A stretch of DNA of 64,000 nt from Aerolutibacter ruishenii. GTDB lineage: Bacteria > Pseudomonadota > Gammaproteobacteria > Xanthomonadales > Xanthomonadaceae. The first letter of the stretch is position 1, and each line of letters starts with the position of its first letter. Shown piece by piece: positions 33,807 to 42,516 of the stretch. The position numbers and the translations under genes were made by a program. Where the stretch lies: assembly GCF_007830115.1 (NCBI RefSeq), contig NZ_VLKP01000003.1:310001-374000 (forward strand), given 5' to 3'. The notes beneath the pieces are model-generated. The model saw only the letters and a list, made by a program, of their open reading frames with translations, was not told the origin of the DNA and did not search any database.

Positions 33807-34846
33807 GCACGAACAGGATTTCTCCCACGCGCAAGCGGGTCATCGCGATCAGCGCCGCCGTCGTGGTCGTACTCGCGGTTGCGGTAGTCCTGTTCAAACG
33901 CGCGGGTGACGACAACGGTGCCCTGGTGCTGTACGGCAACGTCGACATCCGGGAGGTGCAGCTGGCCTTTCGGCAGCCGGGCCGGGTAAAGGAAATGGCG
34001 TTCGAGGAGGGTGATGCAGTCACCGCGGGAGACCGCGTGGCGCTGCTCGATGCCAAGCCTTACGAGGACGCGCTTGCCGCAGCAAATGCGGCGGTCCGGG
34101 TGGCCGAGGCCGAGGTCGGCAAGCTGCATGGCGGTCTTCGCCCGCAGGAGATCACACAGGCCCGCGAGGCGCTGAACCGCGCGCGAGCCGTGGCCATGGA
34201 CGCCGGGCGCAATTACGAACGCCAAGCAGGCCTTTTGCCGTCGGGCGCGATCAGCAAGAGCATGATCGATGCGGCGCGCGCTGCGCGCGATCAGTCCGTT
34301 GCGAATGTCCGGGCGGCCGAAGCGGCATTGTCGCAGGCCGTGGAGGGCTTCCGCAGCGAGGATATCGCTGCAGGCGAGGCGCGGTTGGCCGCGGCCGAGG
34401 CAACGCGCGACCAGGCGTTGACGGCATTGGCCGATACCCAACTGATTGCACCCGCCAACGGCACGATCATCGCGCGGATTCGCGAACCGGGAAGCATGGT
34501 CGCCAACCAGAGTGCGGTCTACAGCCTCAGCCTGGACCGGCCGGTGTATGTGCGGGCCTACGTCGGTGAAACCGACCTGGGTCGCGTTGCTCCGGGCACC
34601 CCGGTACGGGTTCGCAACGATTCGTCGAGCAAGGCCTACCGGGGCAAGATCGGTTTCGTTTCACCTCGCGCGGAATTCACGCCCAAGACCGTGGAGACCC
34701 CGGACCTGCGTACCGACCTGGTCTACCGCCTGCGCGTGGTCATCGATGACGACCAGGTGGACGGCGGGCTGCGGCAAGGGATGCCCGTGACGGTCGAGGT
34801 CGACGCCGCGCCCGGGTCTGACGCACCCCGCAAGGGCGCCCGCTGA
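33803..34846 (+). CDS. HlyD-family membrane fusion protein (YbhG-like)
   Basis: A 347-residue periplasmic adaptor with an N-terminal anchor (VIAISAAVVVVLAVAVVLF). A lipoyl/barrel-sandwich half (GNVDIREVQLAFRQPGRV) is followed by a long coiled-coil hairpin rich in Ala/Glu/Arg (about residues 85-210) and the closing half (LIAPANGTIIARIREPGSMV). It should connect the inner-membrane ABC permeases to the NodT outer-membrane factor encoded at the end of the operon. GTG start, coupled to tetR; GGAGG precedes it. Confidence 0.92.
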   Translation: MSTNRISPTRKRVIAISAAVVVVLAVAVVLFKRAGDDNGALVLYGNVDIREVQLAFRQPGRVKEMAFEEGDAVTAGDRVALLDAKPYEDALAAANAAVRVAEAEVGKLHGGLRPQEITQAREALNRARAVAMDAGRNYERQAGLLPSGAISKSMIDAARAARDQSVANVRAAEAALSQAVEGFRSEDIAAGEARLAAAEATRDQALTALADTQLIAPANGTIIARIREPGSMVANQSAVYSLSLDRPVYVRAYVGETDLGRVAPGTPVRVRNDSSSKAYRGKIGFVSPRAEFTPKTVETPDLRTDLVYRLRVVIDDDQVDGGLRQGMPVTVEVDAAPGSDAPRKGAR

Positions 34847-34847
34847 C

Positions 34848-36632
34848 ATGGCCACCACCACGCACCCGCCAGTCGCGACACACGGTCGCCATGACGACGC
34901 GGCCGTGGTGATCGAGGGCGTCGACAAGCACTTCGGTGCCGTACAGGCGCTGCGCAAACTGGATGCCCGCATCGAATACGGCCGCCTCACCGGTCTTGTC
35001 GGTCCCGACGGCGCTGGCAAGACCACGCTGATGCGGATCATGACCGGTCTTCTGCAGCCCAATGCCGGACGCGTGACCGTGGCTGGCTTCGATGTGGTCG
35101 ACGACAACGATGCCATCCACGTCGCCACCGGCTACATGCCGCAGCGGTTCGGCCTGTACGAAGACCTTTCGGTGATGGAGAACATGCGCCTGTACGCGCG
35201 TCTGCGTGGCATGGATGCCGAGCACAATGGCGCACTGTTCTCCGAGTTGCTTGATTTCACCCGGCTGGCGCCGTTCACCACGCGTCTTGCCGGCAAACTT
35301 TCCGGTGGCATGAAGCAGAAGCTCGGCCTGGCGTGCGCGCTGATGGCGCGGCCGCGGGTGCTGTTACTGGACGAGCCCAGCGTTGGCGTCGACCCGGTCA
35401 GCCGCCAGGACCTGTGGCGGATGGTACAGACGCTGACCGACGAAGGCATGGCGGTGGTGTGGTCGACCGCCTATCTGGACGAAGCCGAGCGCTGCGACAC
35501 GGTGCTGCTGCTCAACGAGGGCGAACTGGCCTTCGCTGGCCCGCCGCAGGAGCTGACACGGTTGCTCGAGGGTCGCAGCTTCCGACTGGAGGAGGTGGGC
35601 GACGAACGCCGCGCGGTATTGGCCCAGGCGTTGGACATGAAGGGCGTTGGCGACGGCGTGATCCAGGGTGCCGGCGTTCGGCTGGTGATGCGGGAGGGTG
35701 CCGATACCGGTGAGGTCCAGGCGCTGGCCGATCGAATCGGTGCGCGTTTGGCGCCCGTGCCGGCGCGCTTCGAGGATGCGTTCATCGACCTGCTTGGCGG
35801 CGGTCCTGGCGGCACCTCGGCGCTGGCCGAACGCATGCCGCCGGTGGAACTGGAGTCTGACATCGCCGTGTCGTGCCAGGCGCTCACCAAGCGTTTCGGC
35901 GATTTCACGGCCACCGACGACGTCAGCTTTCAGGTGCGCAAGGGCGAGGTATTCGGCCTGCTCGGTCCGAACGGCGCCGGCAAGTCGACCACGTTCAAGA
36001 TGCTGTGCGGCCTGCTCACGCCGACCGCGGGCGAGGCCCATGTGGTCGGTCTGGATCTTCGCCATGCCACCGGTGCGGCCAAGGGCCAGCTGGGCTACAT
36101 GGCGCAGAAGTTCTCGTTGTACGGACTGCTGTCGGTGCGCCAGAACCTGGAGTTCTCCGCAGGCGTGTACGGGTTGGAGGGCGCCACGAAGCGTGCGCGC
36201 ATCGACGAGATGATCCAGACCTTCGACCTTGGGCGCTGGCTGTCCGCGGCGCCCGAGTCGTTGCCACTGGGCTACCGCCAGAGATTGGCGCTGGCCTGTG
36301 CGCTGATGCACCGGCCGCCGGTACTGTTCCTGGACGAGCCGACCTCGGGCGTGGACCCGATCACCCGCCGCGAGTTCTGGACCCACATCAACGGCCTGGC
36401 GCGCAAGGGCGTGACGATCATGGTCACCACCCACTTCATGGACGAGGCCGAGTACTGCGACCGGGTGGCGATGCTGTACCGGGCGCGGCTGATTGCGCTG
36501 GACACGCCGGATGCGCTCAAGCGCGGCGCGGCCGACGCCGACAACCCGGATCCGACCATGGAGGATGCCTTCATCCATCTGGTGGAGTCGGTCGACCTGG
36601 CCGAGCAGGCCGGGGTGGGAGCGGCGGCATGA
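34848..36632 (+). CDS. Double-NBD ABC transporter ATP-binding protein (YbhF-like)
   Basis: A 594-residue protein with two fused ATPase domains. NBD1: Walker A GPDGAGKTT, signature LSGGMKQK, Walker B LLLDEPSVGVD. NBD2: Walker A GPNGAGKST, degenerate signature LPLGYRQR in place of LSGG, Walker B LFLDEPTSGVD. The atypical second signature is also what I recall of YbhF, so it is a family trait rather than decay. It drives export by the two following ABC-2 permeases. Starts one base after the upstream stop; its own stop overlaps the next ATG. Confidence 0.95.
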   Translation: MATTTHPPVATHGRHDDAAVVIEGVDKHFGAVQALRKLDARIEYGRLTGLVGPDGAGKTTLMRIMTGLLQPNAGRVTVAGFDVVDDNDAIHVATGYMPQRFGLYEDLSVMENMRLYARLRGMDAEHNGALFSELLDFTRLAPFTTRLAGKLSGGMKQKLGLACALMARPRVLLLDEPSVGVDPVSRQDLWRMVQTLTDEGMAVVWSTAYLDEAERCDTVLLLNEGELAFAGPPQELTRLLEGRSFRLEEVGDERRAVLAQALDMKGVGDGVIQGAGVRLVMREGADTGEVQALADRIGARLAPVPARFEDAFIDLLGGGPGGTSALAERMPPVELESDIAVSCQALTKRFGDFTATDDVSFQVRKGEVFGLLGPNGAGKSTTFKMLCGLLTPTAGEAHVVGLDLRHATGAAKGQLGYMAQKFSLYGLLSVRQNLEFSAGVYGLEGATKRARIDEMIQTFDLGRWLSAAPESLPLGYRQRLALACALMHRPPVLFLDEPTSGVDPITRREFWTHINGLARKGVTIMVTTHFMDEAEYCDRVAMLYRARLIALDTPDALKRGAADADNPDPTMEDAFIHLVESVDLAEQAGVGAAA

Positions 36633-37819
36633 GCGCGCAGGCAGACAAACACGTTGCCGCGGGCGTTCCGGATGCGAGTGCCCCGCAGGTTGCGGCGATG
36701 CGCCGCTTCGACGCGGGCCGTCTGGCGGCGCTGGTGCGCAAGGAAAGCCTGCAGGCGCTGCGCGACCCGTCGACGCTGCTGATTGCCTTCGTGCTGCCGG
36801 TGGTGCTGCTGTTTTTGTTCGCCTACGCGGTGTCGCTGGACATCCGCAAGGTGCGCATCGGCGTGGTGGTGGAGTCGCCGGGCGTATCGGCCCAGCAACT
36901 CGCCGCGGCGTTCGCGGCCACCCGCTTCCTCGAAGTGAGCTTCGCCCACGACCGCCGGGAAGTCGGGGACCGGGTGGTGGCCGGGGAGCTGCGCGGGTAC
37001 GTGGTCATCCCGCAGGATTTCGAGCAACGCCTGGCAAGCGGTGGCGAACGGCCGTTGGTGCAGGTGGTGACCGATGGCTCGCAACCCAACACCGCCAACT
37101 TCGTCGCCAACTACGCCCAAGGGGTGGTCCAGACCTGGCGCACGGGAATCACCGGCGACGTGCCATCGACGCCGATCACGCTGGAGCCGCGCTACTGGTT
37201 CAACCCCGAGCTGGAAAGCCGGCGATCGCTGGTGCCAGGCGCGATTGCCATCATCATGACCATCATCGGCACCATGCTTACCGCGCTGGTGGTCGCGCGC
37301 GAATGGGAGCGCGGGACCATGGAGGCGGTGATGTCCACGCCGGCATCGGTGGTCGAAATCCTGATTGGCAAGCTGCTGCCGTACTTCATGCTGGGCATGG
37401 TGTCGACGCTCGTTGCGGCGGTGCTGGCGGTGTTCGTGTTCGACGTGCCGCTGCGTGGCTCCCTCGCTGCACTGATGCTGCTCTCGGCGGTGTTCATGGT
37501 GCCGGCGCTGGGGCAGGGGCTGCTGATCTCGTCGCTCTCGCGCAACCAGTTCCTGGCGGCGCAGATCGCGCTGTTCTCGGGATTCCTGCCGGCGTTCATG
37601 CTGTCGGGCTTCCTGTTCGAGATCGACTCGATGCCGGCGCCCATCCGGGCGATCACCTGGCTTATCCCTGCGCGCTACTTCGTGTCCTCGCTCAAGACCG
37701 TCTTCCTGGCCGGCGACACATGGGCGGTGTTCGTGCCCGACCTGCTGGCGATGGCGGCCATCGGCGTGGTCTTTTTCGTGCTGGCCAAGCGGGCCACGCG
37801 CAAGAACCTGGAGCCCTGA
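36629..37819 (+). CDS. ABC-2 type permease (YbhS-like)
   Basis: A 396-residue permease. One N-terminal membrane helix (LLIAFVLPVVLLFLFAYAV) is followed by a large periplasmic domain (about residues 75-210) and five C-terminal helices, the normal ABC-2 layout. The signature segment AREWERGTMEAVMSTP lies between helices 2 and 3. ATG 36629 (MSAQADKHVAAG) overlaps the ATPase stop, which rules out longer upstream readings. Pairs with the next permease as a heterodimer. Confidence 0.93.
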   Translation: MSAQADKHVAAGVPDASAPQVAAMRRFDAGRLAALVRKESLQALRDPSTLLIAFVLPVVLLFLFAYAVSLDIRKVRIGVVVESPGVSAQQLAAAFAATRFLEVSFAHDRREVGDRVVAGELRGYVVIPQDFEQRLASGGERPLVQVVTDGSQPNTANFVANYAQGVVQTWRTGITGDVPSTPITLEPRYWFNPELESRRSLVPGAIAIIMTIIGTMLTALVVAREWERGTMEAVMSTPASVVEILIGKLLPYFMLGMVSTLVAAVLAVFVFDVPLRGSLAALMLLSAVFMVPALGQGLLISSLSRNQFLAAQIALFSGFLPAFMLSGFLFEIDSMPAPIRAITWLIPARYFVSSLKTVFLAGDTWAVFVPDLLAMAAIGVVFFVLAKRATRKNLEP

Positions 37820-37822
37820 ACC

Positions 37823-38941
37823 ATGGCGGGACTGAAATCCACGCTGCAGTTGGCCCGCCTGCGCGCGCAGATGGTCAAGGAGGTGCTCAGCATCCTGCGT
37901 GACCCACGCAGCCGGATGGTGGTGTTCGGGCCACCGTTGATCCAACTGCTCATCTTTGCCTTCGCGGCCACGCTGGAAGTGAGCAACGTCGGCATTGCCG
38001 TCCACGACCAGGACACGGGGCGCTGGTCGCACGAGCTGGTCGCGCGTCTGGACGGCGCAGGGTTTGTCTCCGAGCTGCACACCGTCCACAGCAGCGACGA
38101 GCTGCGCCAGCTGATCGACCGTGGCGAGGTGATCGCTGGGCTCGACATCCCGGCCGACTTCTCGCGCGACATCGCCGCTGGCGACAGCGGAAGGGTACAA
38201 GTGCTGGTCGATGGTCGGCGCAGCAACGCCGGACAGATCGTCGTGGGGTATCTGTCTTCCATCGCCACCGACGTCGGAGCCGACGTGGCGCCCATGGTTG
38301 CATCACCGCTGGCGGTACGCCACTGGTTCAATCCCAACCTGGTCTACCGATGGTTCATCGTGCCGGGCCTGGTCGGCATCCTGGCGTTCTTCAGCGCGCT
38401 GATGCTTACGTCCCTGTCGATCGCGCGCGAGCGGGAGCTCGGCACGTTCGACCAGTTGCTGGTGTCGCCGACCTCGACGCTCGAGATCATCGTCTCGAAA
38501 TCCCTCCCGGCGCTGGCGATCGGGACCGCGCTCGGCCTGGTGATGATCGGAGCCGGCGCGTTCGTGTTCCGGATCCCGTTCACCGGCTCGTTCCTGCTGC
38601 TGTTGCTCAGCCTGGTGCTGTTCATCCTGTCGGTGGTGGGCATCGGGCTGATGATCTCCGCGATCAGCAAGACCCAGCAGCAGGCCATCCTAGGCGCGTT
38701 CGCGATCGGCGTGCCGGCGGTGCTGATGTCCGGCTTCGCCACCCCCGTGGAGAACATGCCGGTGGCGCTGCAGTGGCTGGCGCAGGCGATCCCACTCACG
38801 CATTTCCTGGTGATCGTGCACGGCAGCGTGCTGAAGGCGATGCCGCCGGCCGACATCCTGTCCAACCTGTGGCCGCTGGCGGCAATCGCGCTGGTGACGC
38901 TGACCGCGGCCACCTTTTTTGTCCGGGGGCAACTGCAATGA
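37823..38941 (+). CDS. ABC-2 type permease (YbhR-like)
   Basis: A 372-residue partner permease with the same topology: first helix VVFGPPLIQLLIFAFAATLE, periplasmic loop to about residue 170, then five helices; the coupling segment is RERELGTFDQLLVSPTS. In E. coli the YbhR/YbhS pair exports drugs such as tetracycline and was also reported as a cation antiporter; the substrate here is unknown. ATG 37823 follows the upstream stop by 3 nt. Confidence 0.93.
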   Translation: MAGLKSTLQLARLRAQMVKEVLSILRDPRSRMVVFGPPLIQLLIFAFAATLEVSNVGIAVHDQDTGRWSHELVARLDGAGFVSELHTVHSSDELRQLIDRGEVIAGLDIPADFSRDIAAGDSGRVQVLVDGRRSNAGQIVVGYLSSIATDVGADVAPMVASPLAVRHWFNPNLVYRWFIVPGLVGILAFFSALMLTSLSIARERELGTFDQLLVSPTSTLEIIVSKSLPALAIGTALGLVMIGAGAFVFRIPFTGSFLLLLLSLVLFILSVVGIGLMISAISKTQQQAILGAFAIGVPAVLMSGFATPVENMPVALQWLAQAIPLTHFLVIVHGSVLKAMPPADILSNLWPLAAIALVTLTAATFFVRGQLQ

Positions 38942-40407
38942 ACCTCACCAGATCTCCCGCTTCCGCCAATGACACTGGTACGCGCGAGGCAGCCAAGCCG
39001 TTTCGGATCCTGACCGTTGGGCTGGCCTGTGTCCTCCAGGCTGCCTGCACGGTGGGCCCGGACTATCGCGAACCACCTCCGGTGGATACGGGCGACGGCT
39101 GGAGTCTGCCCGTTGTCACCGGGTCGGGGATGGAGGACTACGCGAAATGGTGGTCAACGCTTGGCGATCCAACCCTCGACTATCTGGTTGATGCAGCACT
39201 GGCGGAGAACCTCGACCTGTACATGGCGGCCGCGCGCATCGAAGAGGCGCGAGCGGTTCGTGATGGCGTTGCCGGTGCCCGGGCTCCTGTCGTGGAGGCG
39301 AACGCAAGCGTCAACCGGCGCCGCCAAAGCGCGAACGGCTCACTGCCCATTGCATCGATTCCCGGCATGGAAAGGACCCAGACGATCCATGACGTCGGCT
39401 TCGATGCCGCCTGGGAGCTCGACCTGTTCGGCGGCAACAGGCGCGCGCTCGAGGGTGCGAACGCACGACTGCATGCGGCGGGGATCGAGGCGGAGGGCGT
39501 GCGCATGCGCATCGTCGCCGAAGTCGCCCGCACGTGGTTTACCGCGGTCGGTGCCGGCGACGAGGTGCGTGCCCTGGAGGCGGCGGTGGAAGCGCAGCGC
39601 CATTCGCTCCAACTCGTGCAGTTGCGCCATGCCGCGGGCGACGCCTCACTCGCTGAGGTGGATGCGGTGCAAGCACGCGTGGCCGCCGCCGAGGCCTCGC
39701 TTCCTGACATCCGCGCTCGCGAGCGTGCAGCGGGCCTTGCGCTGGCGGTGTTGCTGGGCGAACCGCCAGAGCGCGGATTGGCTTTGCTGAAGGACGCGGC
39801 AGGCCTGCCTGTCTTGACCGGGATTCCGGTAGGTGAGCGCGCCGACGTGCTGCGCCGGCGCCCGGATGTGCTGGTGGCCGAACGGCAGCTTGCGGCCGCC
39901 ACGGCGGATATTGGCGTGGCTATGGCCGAGCTGTTCCCGAAGCTTTCGATCAGTGTGGGGGGCGGCTTCCAGGCGCTCGATGCCGGCGACCTTTTCAATT
40001 CCGACAGCGGTCGCTTCGGTATCCTGCCCTTGATTTCGTGGCGGGTGTTCGATGGTGGTCGCGTGCGCGCGGAGATCCGCGCTCGAGAGGCCGCCCAATG
40101 GAAGGCAGCGCTGGCCTACGAGCAGGCGGTGCTGGCTGCGCTGGCCGACGCCGAGAAGGCCATGGGTGACTACCGGTTTGGGCTGATTTCGCTCGAAAGA
40201 CACCAGGCTTCTCTCGAAGCCAGCCAGCGCAGCTACGATCACGCCGCGCGTCGGTATGCCGCGGGCACCATCACGATGGTCGAACTCCTTGCGGCGCAAC
40301 GGCAGCTGCATGAGGCGCAGGCCGCGGTTACGCGGGCCCACACGTCTGCCGCGGTGCAACTGGGTGCCTTGTACAAGGCGCTCGGCGGCGGGTGGGATGT
40401 GTCATGA
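38938..40407 (+). CDS. NodT-family outer-membrane efflux lipoprotein
   Basis: A 489-residue TolC/OprM-type outer-membrane factor. The lipobox is visible in CVLQAACTVGPDYREPP (Cys about residue 36), and two OEP repeats follow, each with long helices and strands (DVGFDAAWELDLFGG; GILPLISWRVFDGGRVRAEIR). Its ATG overlaps the permease stop by ATGA. Having its own outer-membrane factor makes this a complete tripartite exporter, unlike the E. coli ybh operon, which relies on TolC. Confidence 0.94.
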   Translation: MNLTRSPASANDTGTREAAKPFRILTVGLACVLQAACTVGPDYREPPPVDTGDGWSLPVVTGSGMEDYAKWWSTLGDPTLDYLVDAALAENLDLYMAAARIEEARAVRDGVAGARAPVVEANASVNRRRQSANGSLPIASIPGMERTQTIHDVGFDAAWELDLFGGNRRALEGANARLHAAGIEAEGVRMRIVAEVARTWFTAVGAGDEVRALEAAVEAQRHSLQLVQLRHAAGDASLAEVDAVQARVAAAEASLPDIRARERAAGLALAVLLGEPPERGLALLKDAAGLPVLTGIPVGERADVLRRRPDVLVAERQLAAATADIGVAMAELFPKLSISVGGGFQALDAGDLFNSDSGRFGILPLISWRVFDGGRVRAEIRAREAAQWKAALAYEQAVLAALADAEKAMGDYRFGLISLERHQASLEASQRSYDHAARRYAAGTITMVELLAAQRQLHEAQAAVTRAHTSAAVQLGALYKALGGGWDVS

Positions 40408-40556
40408 AGATCCGGTTCCTTGGCGGGGCAGGGGAGGTCACGGGATCGTGCTTCCGTGCGGAACCGCGCACGGTTCAACTTCGATCCGGCCTCGATCAAC
40501 GTTGTCCTGCTGACCCACGCGCACATCGACCACAGTGGCCTCCGCGAGCCGATTAT
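40404..40556 (+). pseudogene. Remnant of a metallo-beta-lactamase-fold exonuclease/hydrolase gene
   Basis: The start MKIRFLGGAGEVTGSC (coupled by ATGA to the NodT stop) is the typical N-terminus of the RNA-specificity MBL family (YSH1/CPSF-like, normally about 450 residues). About 60 nt later, in another frame, comes FNFDPASINVVLLTHAHIDH with the metal-binding HxHxDH motif, then nothing more of the family. A large internal deletion with a frameshift and loss of the remaining 90 percent has destroyed the gene. Confidence 0.8.
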
Positions 40557-40579
40557 CTCGCCACAACCAGGAGACAACG

Positions 40580-41035
40580 ATGAAGAGAGTGGTATCCGGT
40601 TTCGTGCCAGTGGTGGCGGCAACTGCAATCTTGTTCATTTCCGTGGCATGCCTTGATGCGCATGCAAAAGAGAAAGAGTCGATGGGGCTGCGACTGGTTA
40701 TGGACAAGCTTGGTCGCGACATGCAGGCGACGGCCGGCGCCATCTCCAAAGAGGACTGGACTCTGGTCCGTGCGATTTCCTCAAGGATTGCGGGGCACTC
40801 GGAGCCGCCGGCCATGGAGAAGGTGCGCATCCTCAAGTGGATTGGAACAGGTGCCGGCAAATTCCGAACCTTCGATGCCCAGGTCAAACAGGGGGCGAAT
40901 GGCATGGCGGACGCTGCCGGACGTGGTGATGGAGCCGAGGTGATTCGCAGGTTTGCGGAAATTCAGAACGCCTGCCTTGGGTGTCACCAGCAATTCAGAA
41001 AGCCGTTTGTGGAGTACTTCTACGATTCCCGCTGA
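40580..41035 (+). CDS. Cytochrome c'-like monoheme protein
   Basis: A 151-residue exported protein: signal peptide (VVAATAILFISVACLDAHA) and a helical body with one heme-binding motif, CLGCH, near the C-terminus (residue about 137), the layout of the cytochrome c' / four-helix-bundle group. Possible roles are NO binding or periplasmic electron transfer. ATG 40580 has an AGGAGA box. It starts 24 nt after the MBL remnant and converges on the triheme cytochrome gene. Confidence 0.82.
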   Translation: MKRVVSGFVPVVAATAILFISVACLDAHAKEKESMGLRLVMDKLGRDMQATAGAISKEDWTLVRAISSRIAGHSEPPAMEKVRILKWIGTGAGKFRTFDAQVKQGANGMADAAGRGDGAEVIRRFAEIQNACLGCHQQFRKPFVEYFYDSR

Positions 41036-41097
41036 GAGGAGTTCCGAGATCCGCTGCATCGCGCGTATTGGAACCGCGGCCATCGGCCATGGCGTGC

Positions 41098-42516
41098 CTA
41101 GCGCGGGGCATGCGCCCGCCCTGACCGGGCGCGGCGTCGGCGTCTGATCAGCCACCATGCCAGCGACACGATGATCAGCGCGGCGAGGAGCAACCCTCCG
41201 CGCGCCAGCAGAAGCAGTTGTGCGCCGTTGCCACCGCCCGTTCGCAACCGTGCGATATCGGCTGGGGTGAGCGCGTTACCGCCCGCGCCATACTGTTCGC
41301 GCAGGTAGCTGGTCAGCGTTGCGACCTGCACGTCGGACAGTTCATGGCCGAACCCTGGCATACGCAGGTCGCTGCGATCGCTGCCTCGATGTATGCCCTC
41401 CAGTACGGTCATCACCAGGTTCTGCGGTTGTGCGCGCCCGGTGGCGGTGTTGTGGAACAGCGCAGGCAGCCGCCCATCGAAGCTGCCCTGCGCCTGTGCC
41501 TGGTGGCAGGTGGCGCAGTAGCCGTCGTACAACTGCGGGCCGCTCATCTTGTCCGGATCATCGGGCAGCGGCACGCCGCGGATGGCGGCCAGCTGGTCGG
41601 AGGCTTGTCCGAGCGCGTGCACCGGCTTGGCGTCGGCGCCGTCGTTTCGCGCCGGTACCGACTGCAGGTAGGCCGCGATGGCCTGCAGGTCCGCGTCGGT
41701 CAGGTGCTGCAGGCTGTGGTCGATGGCCTCGGCCATCGGACCGGACGCTTGGCCCTTGCCGGGCACCGCGCCATTGCGCAGGTATTGCACGATCTCCTCA
41801 CGGCTCCACGCACCCAAGCCGCTGGTGGGATCGGAGGTTATGTTGGGGGCATACCAGGAGCCAAGTGGCGCGCCGGCCAGCACGCGCGAGCCATCCTCGG
41901 CCATCAGGAGGTTGCGCGGTGTGTGGCAGGTGCCGCAGTGGGTGAGGCCACGCACGAGGTAAGCGCCGCGGTTCCATTGCTCATCCTTGCCTGGATCGGG
42001 TGCGAACGGCTTGTCCTGCAGGAACAGCAGGTTCCACACCATCATCGATGCGCGGATGTTGAATGGGAATGACAGGCGGGTGGATGGCGCGGCGCCGCCC
42101 ACCGGCGCCACGCGATGCATGAAATAGGCATACAGCGCATGCACGTCCTCGTCGGTCACCAACGCGTACGAGTCGTAGGGCATCGCTGGGTACAGGCGCG
42201 CACCATCGGCACGCACGCCCTTGCGCAGCGCATCGGCGAACTGCTGCTCGGTGTAGGCGCCGATGCCTCCTTCGCGCGAGGGCGTGATGTTGGCGGACAC
42301 GATGTTGCCCACCGGGGTGGCCAACTCCAGGCCGCCGGTGAATGGCTTGCCCCCGGGCTTGGTATGGCAGGCCACGCAATCGCCTGCAGCGGCGAGGTAG
42401 GCGCCGCGCTCCAGCAGCGCAGGGTCCCTGACGGGCTCCCGGGCGGCGACCGGCAGCCAGGGCAAGAGACACAAGGTGGCGATCGCCCAGCGTTGGCAGG
42501 GCGAAAGGCGGCTCAT
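41098..42516 (-). CDS. Triheme cytochrome c subunit of a membrane-bound FAD dehydrogenase
   Basis: A 472-residue protein with a signal peptide (WAIATLCLLPWLPVAA), three c-type heme motifs (CVACH near residue 47, CGTCH near 195, CATCH near 330) and a C-terminal membrane anchor (LLLARGGLLLAALIIVSLAWWLI) followed by an Arg-rich tail. This is the plan of the cytochrome subunit of gluconate, fructose or glucose/sorbitol dehydrogenases, which passes electrons from FAD to ubiquinone. The ATG at 42516 overlaps the GMC stop (ATGA). Last gene of the set. Confidence 0.93.
   Translation of the reverse strand: MSRLSPCQRWAIATLCLLPWLPVAAREPVRDPALLERGAYLAAAGDCVACHTKPGGKPFTGGLELATPVGNIVSANITPSREGGIGAYTEQQFADALRKGVRADGARLYPAMPYDSYALVTDEDVHALYAYFMHRVAPVGGAAPSTRLSFPFNIRASMMVWNLLFLQDKPFAPDPGKDEQWNRGAYLVRGLTHCGTCHTPRNLLMAEDGSRVLAGAPLGSWYAPNITSDPTSGLGAWSREEIVQYLRNGAVPGKGQASGPMAEAIDHSLQHLTDADLQAIAAYLQSVPARNDGADAKPVHALGQASDQLAAIRGVPLPDDPDKMSGPQLYDGYCATCHQAQAQGSFDGRLPALFHNTATGRAQPQNLVMTVLEGIHRGSDRSDLRMPGFGHELSDVQVATLTSYLREQYGAGGNALTPADIARLRTGGGNGAQLLLLARGGLLLAALIIVSLAWWLIRRRRRARSGRAHAPR

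Noticed and set aside
36272-38200. 642-codon minus-strand frame over the ABC permease genes
   Set aside because: Antisense to two clear ABC-2 permeases; His/Arg/Gln-rich composition without recognisable motifs.
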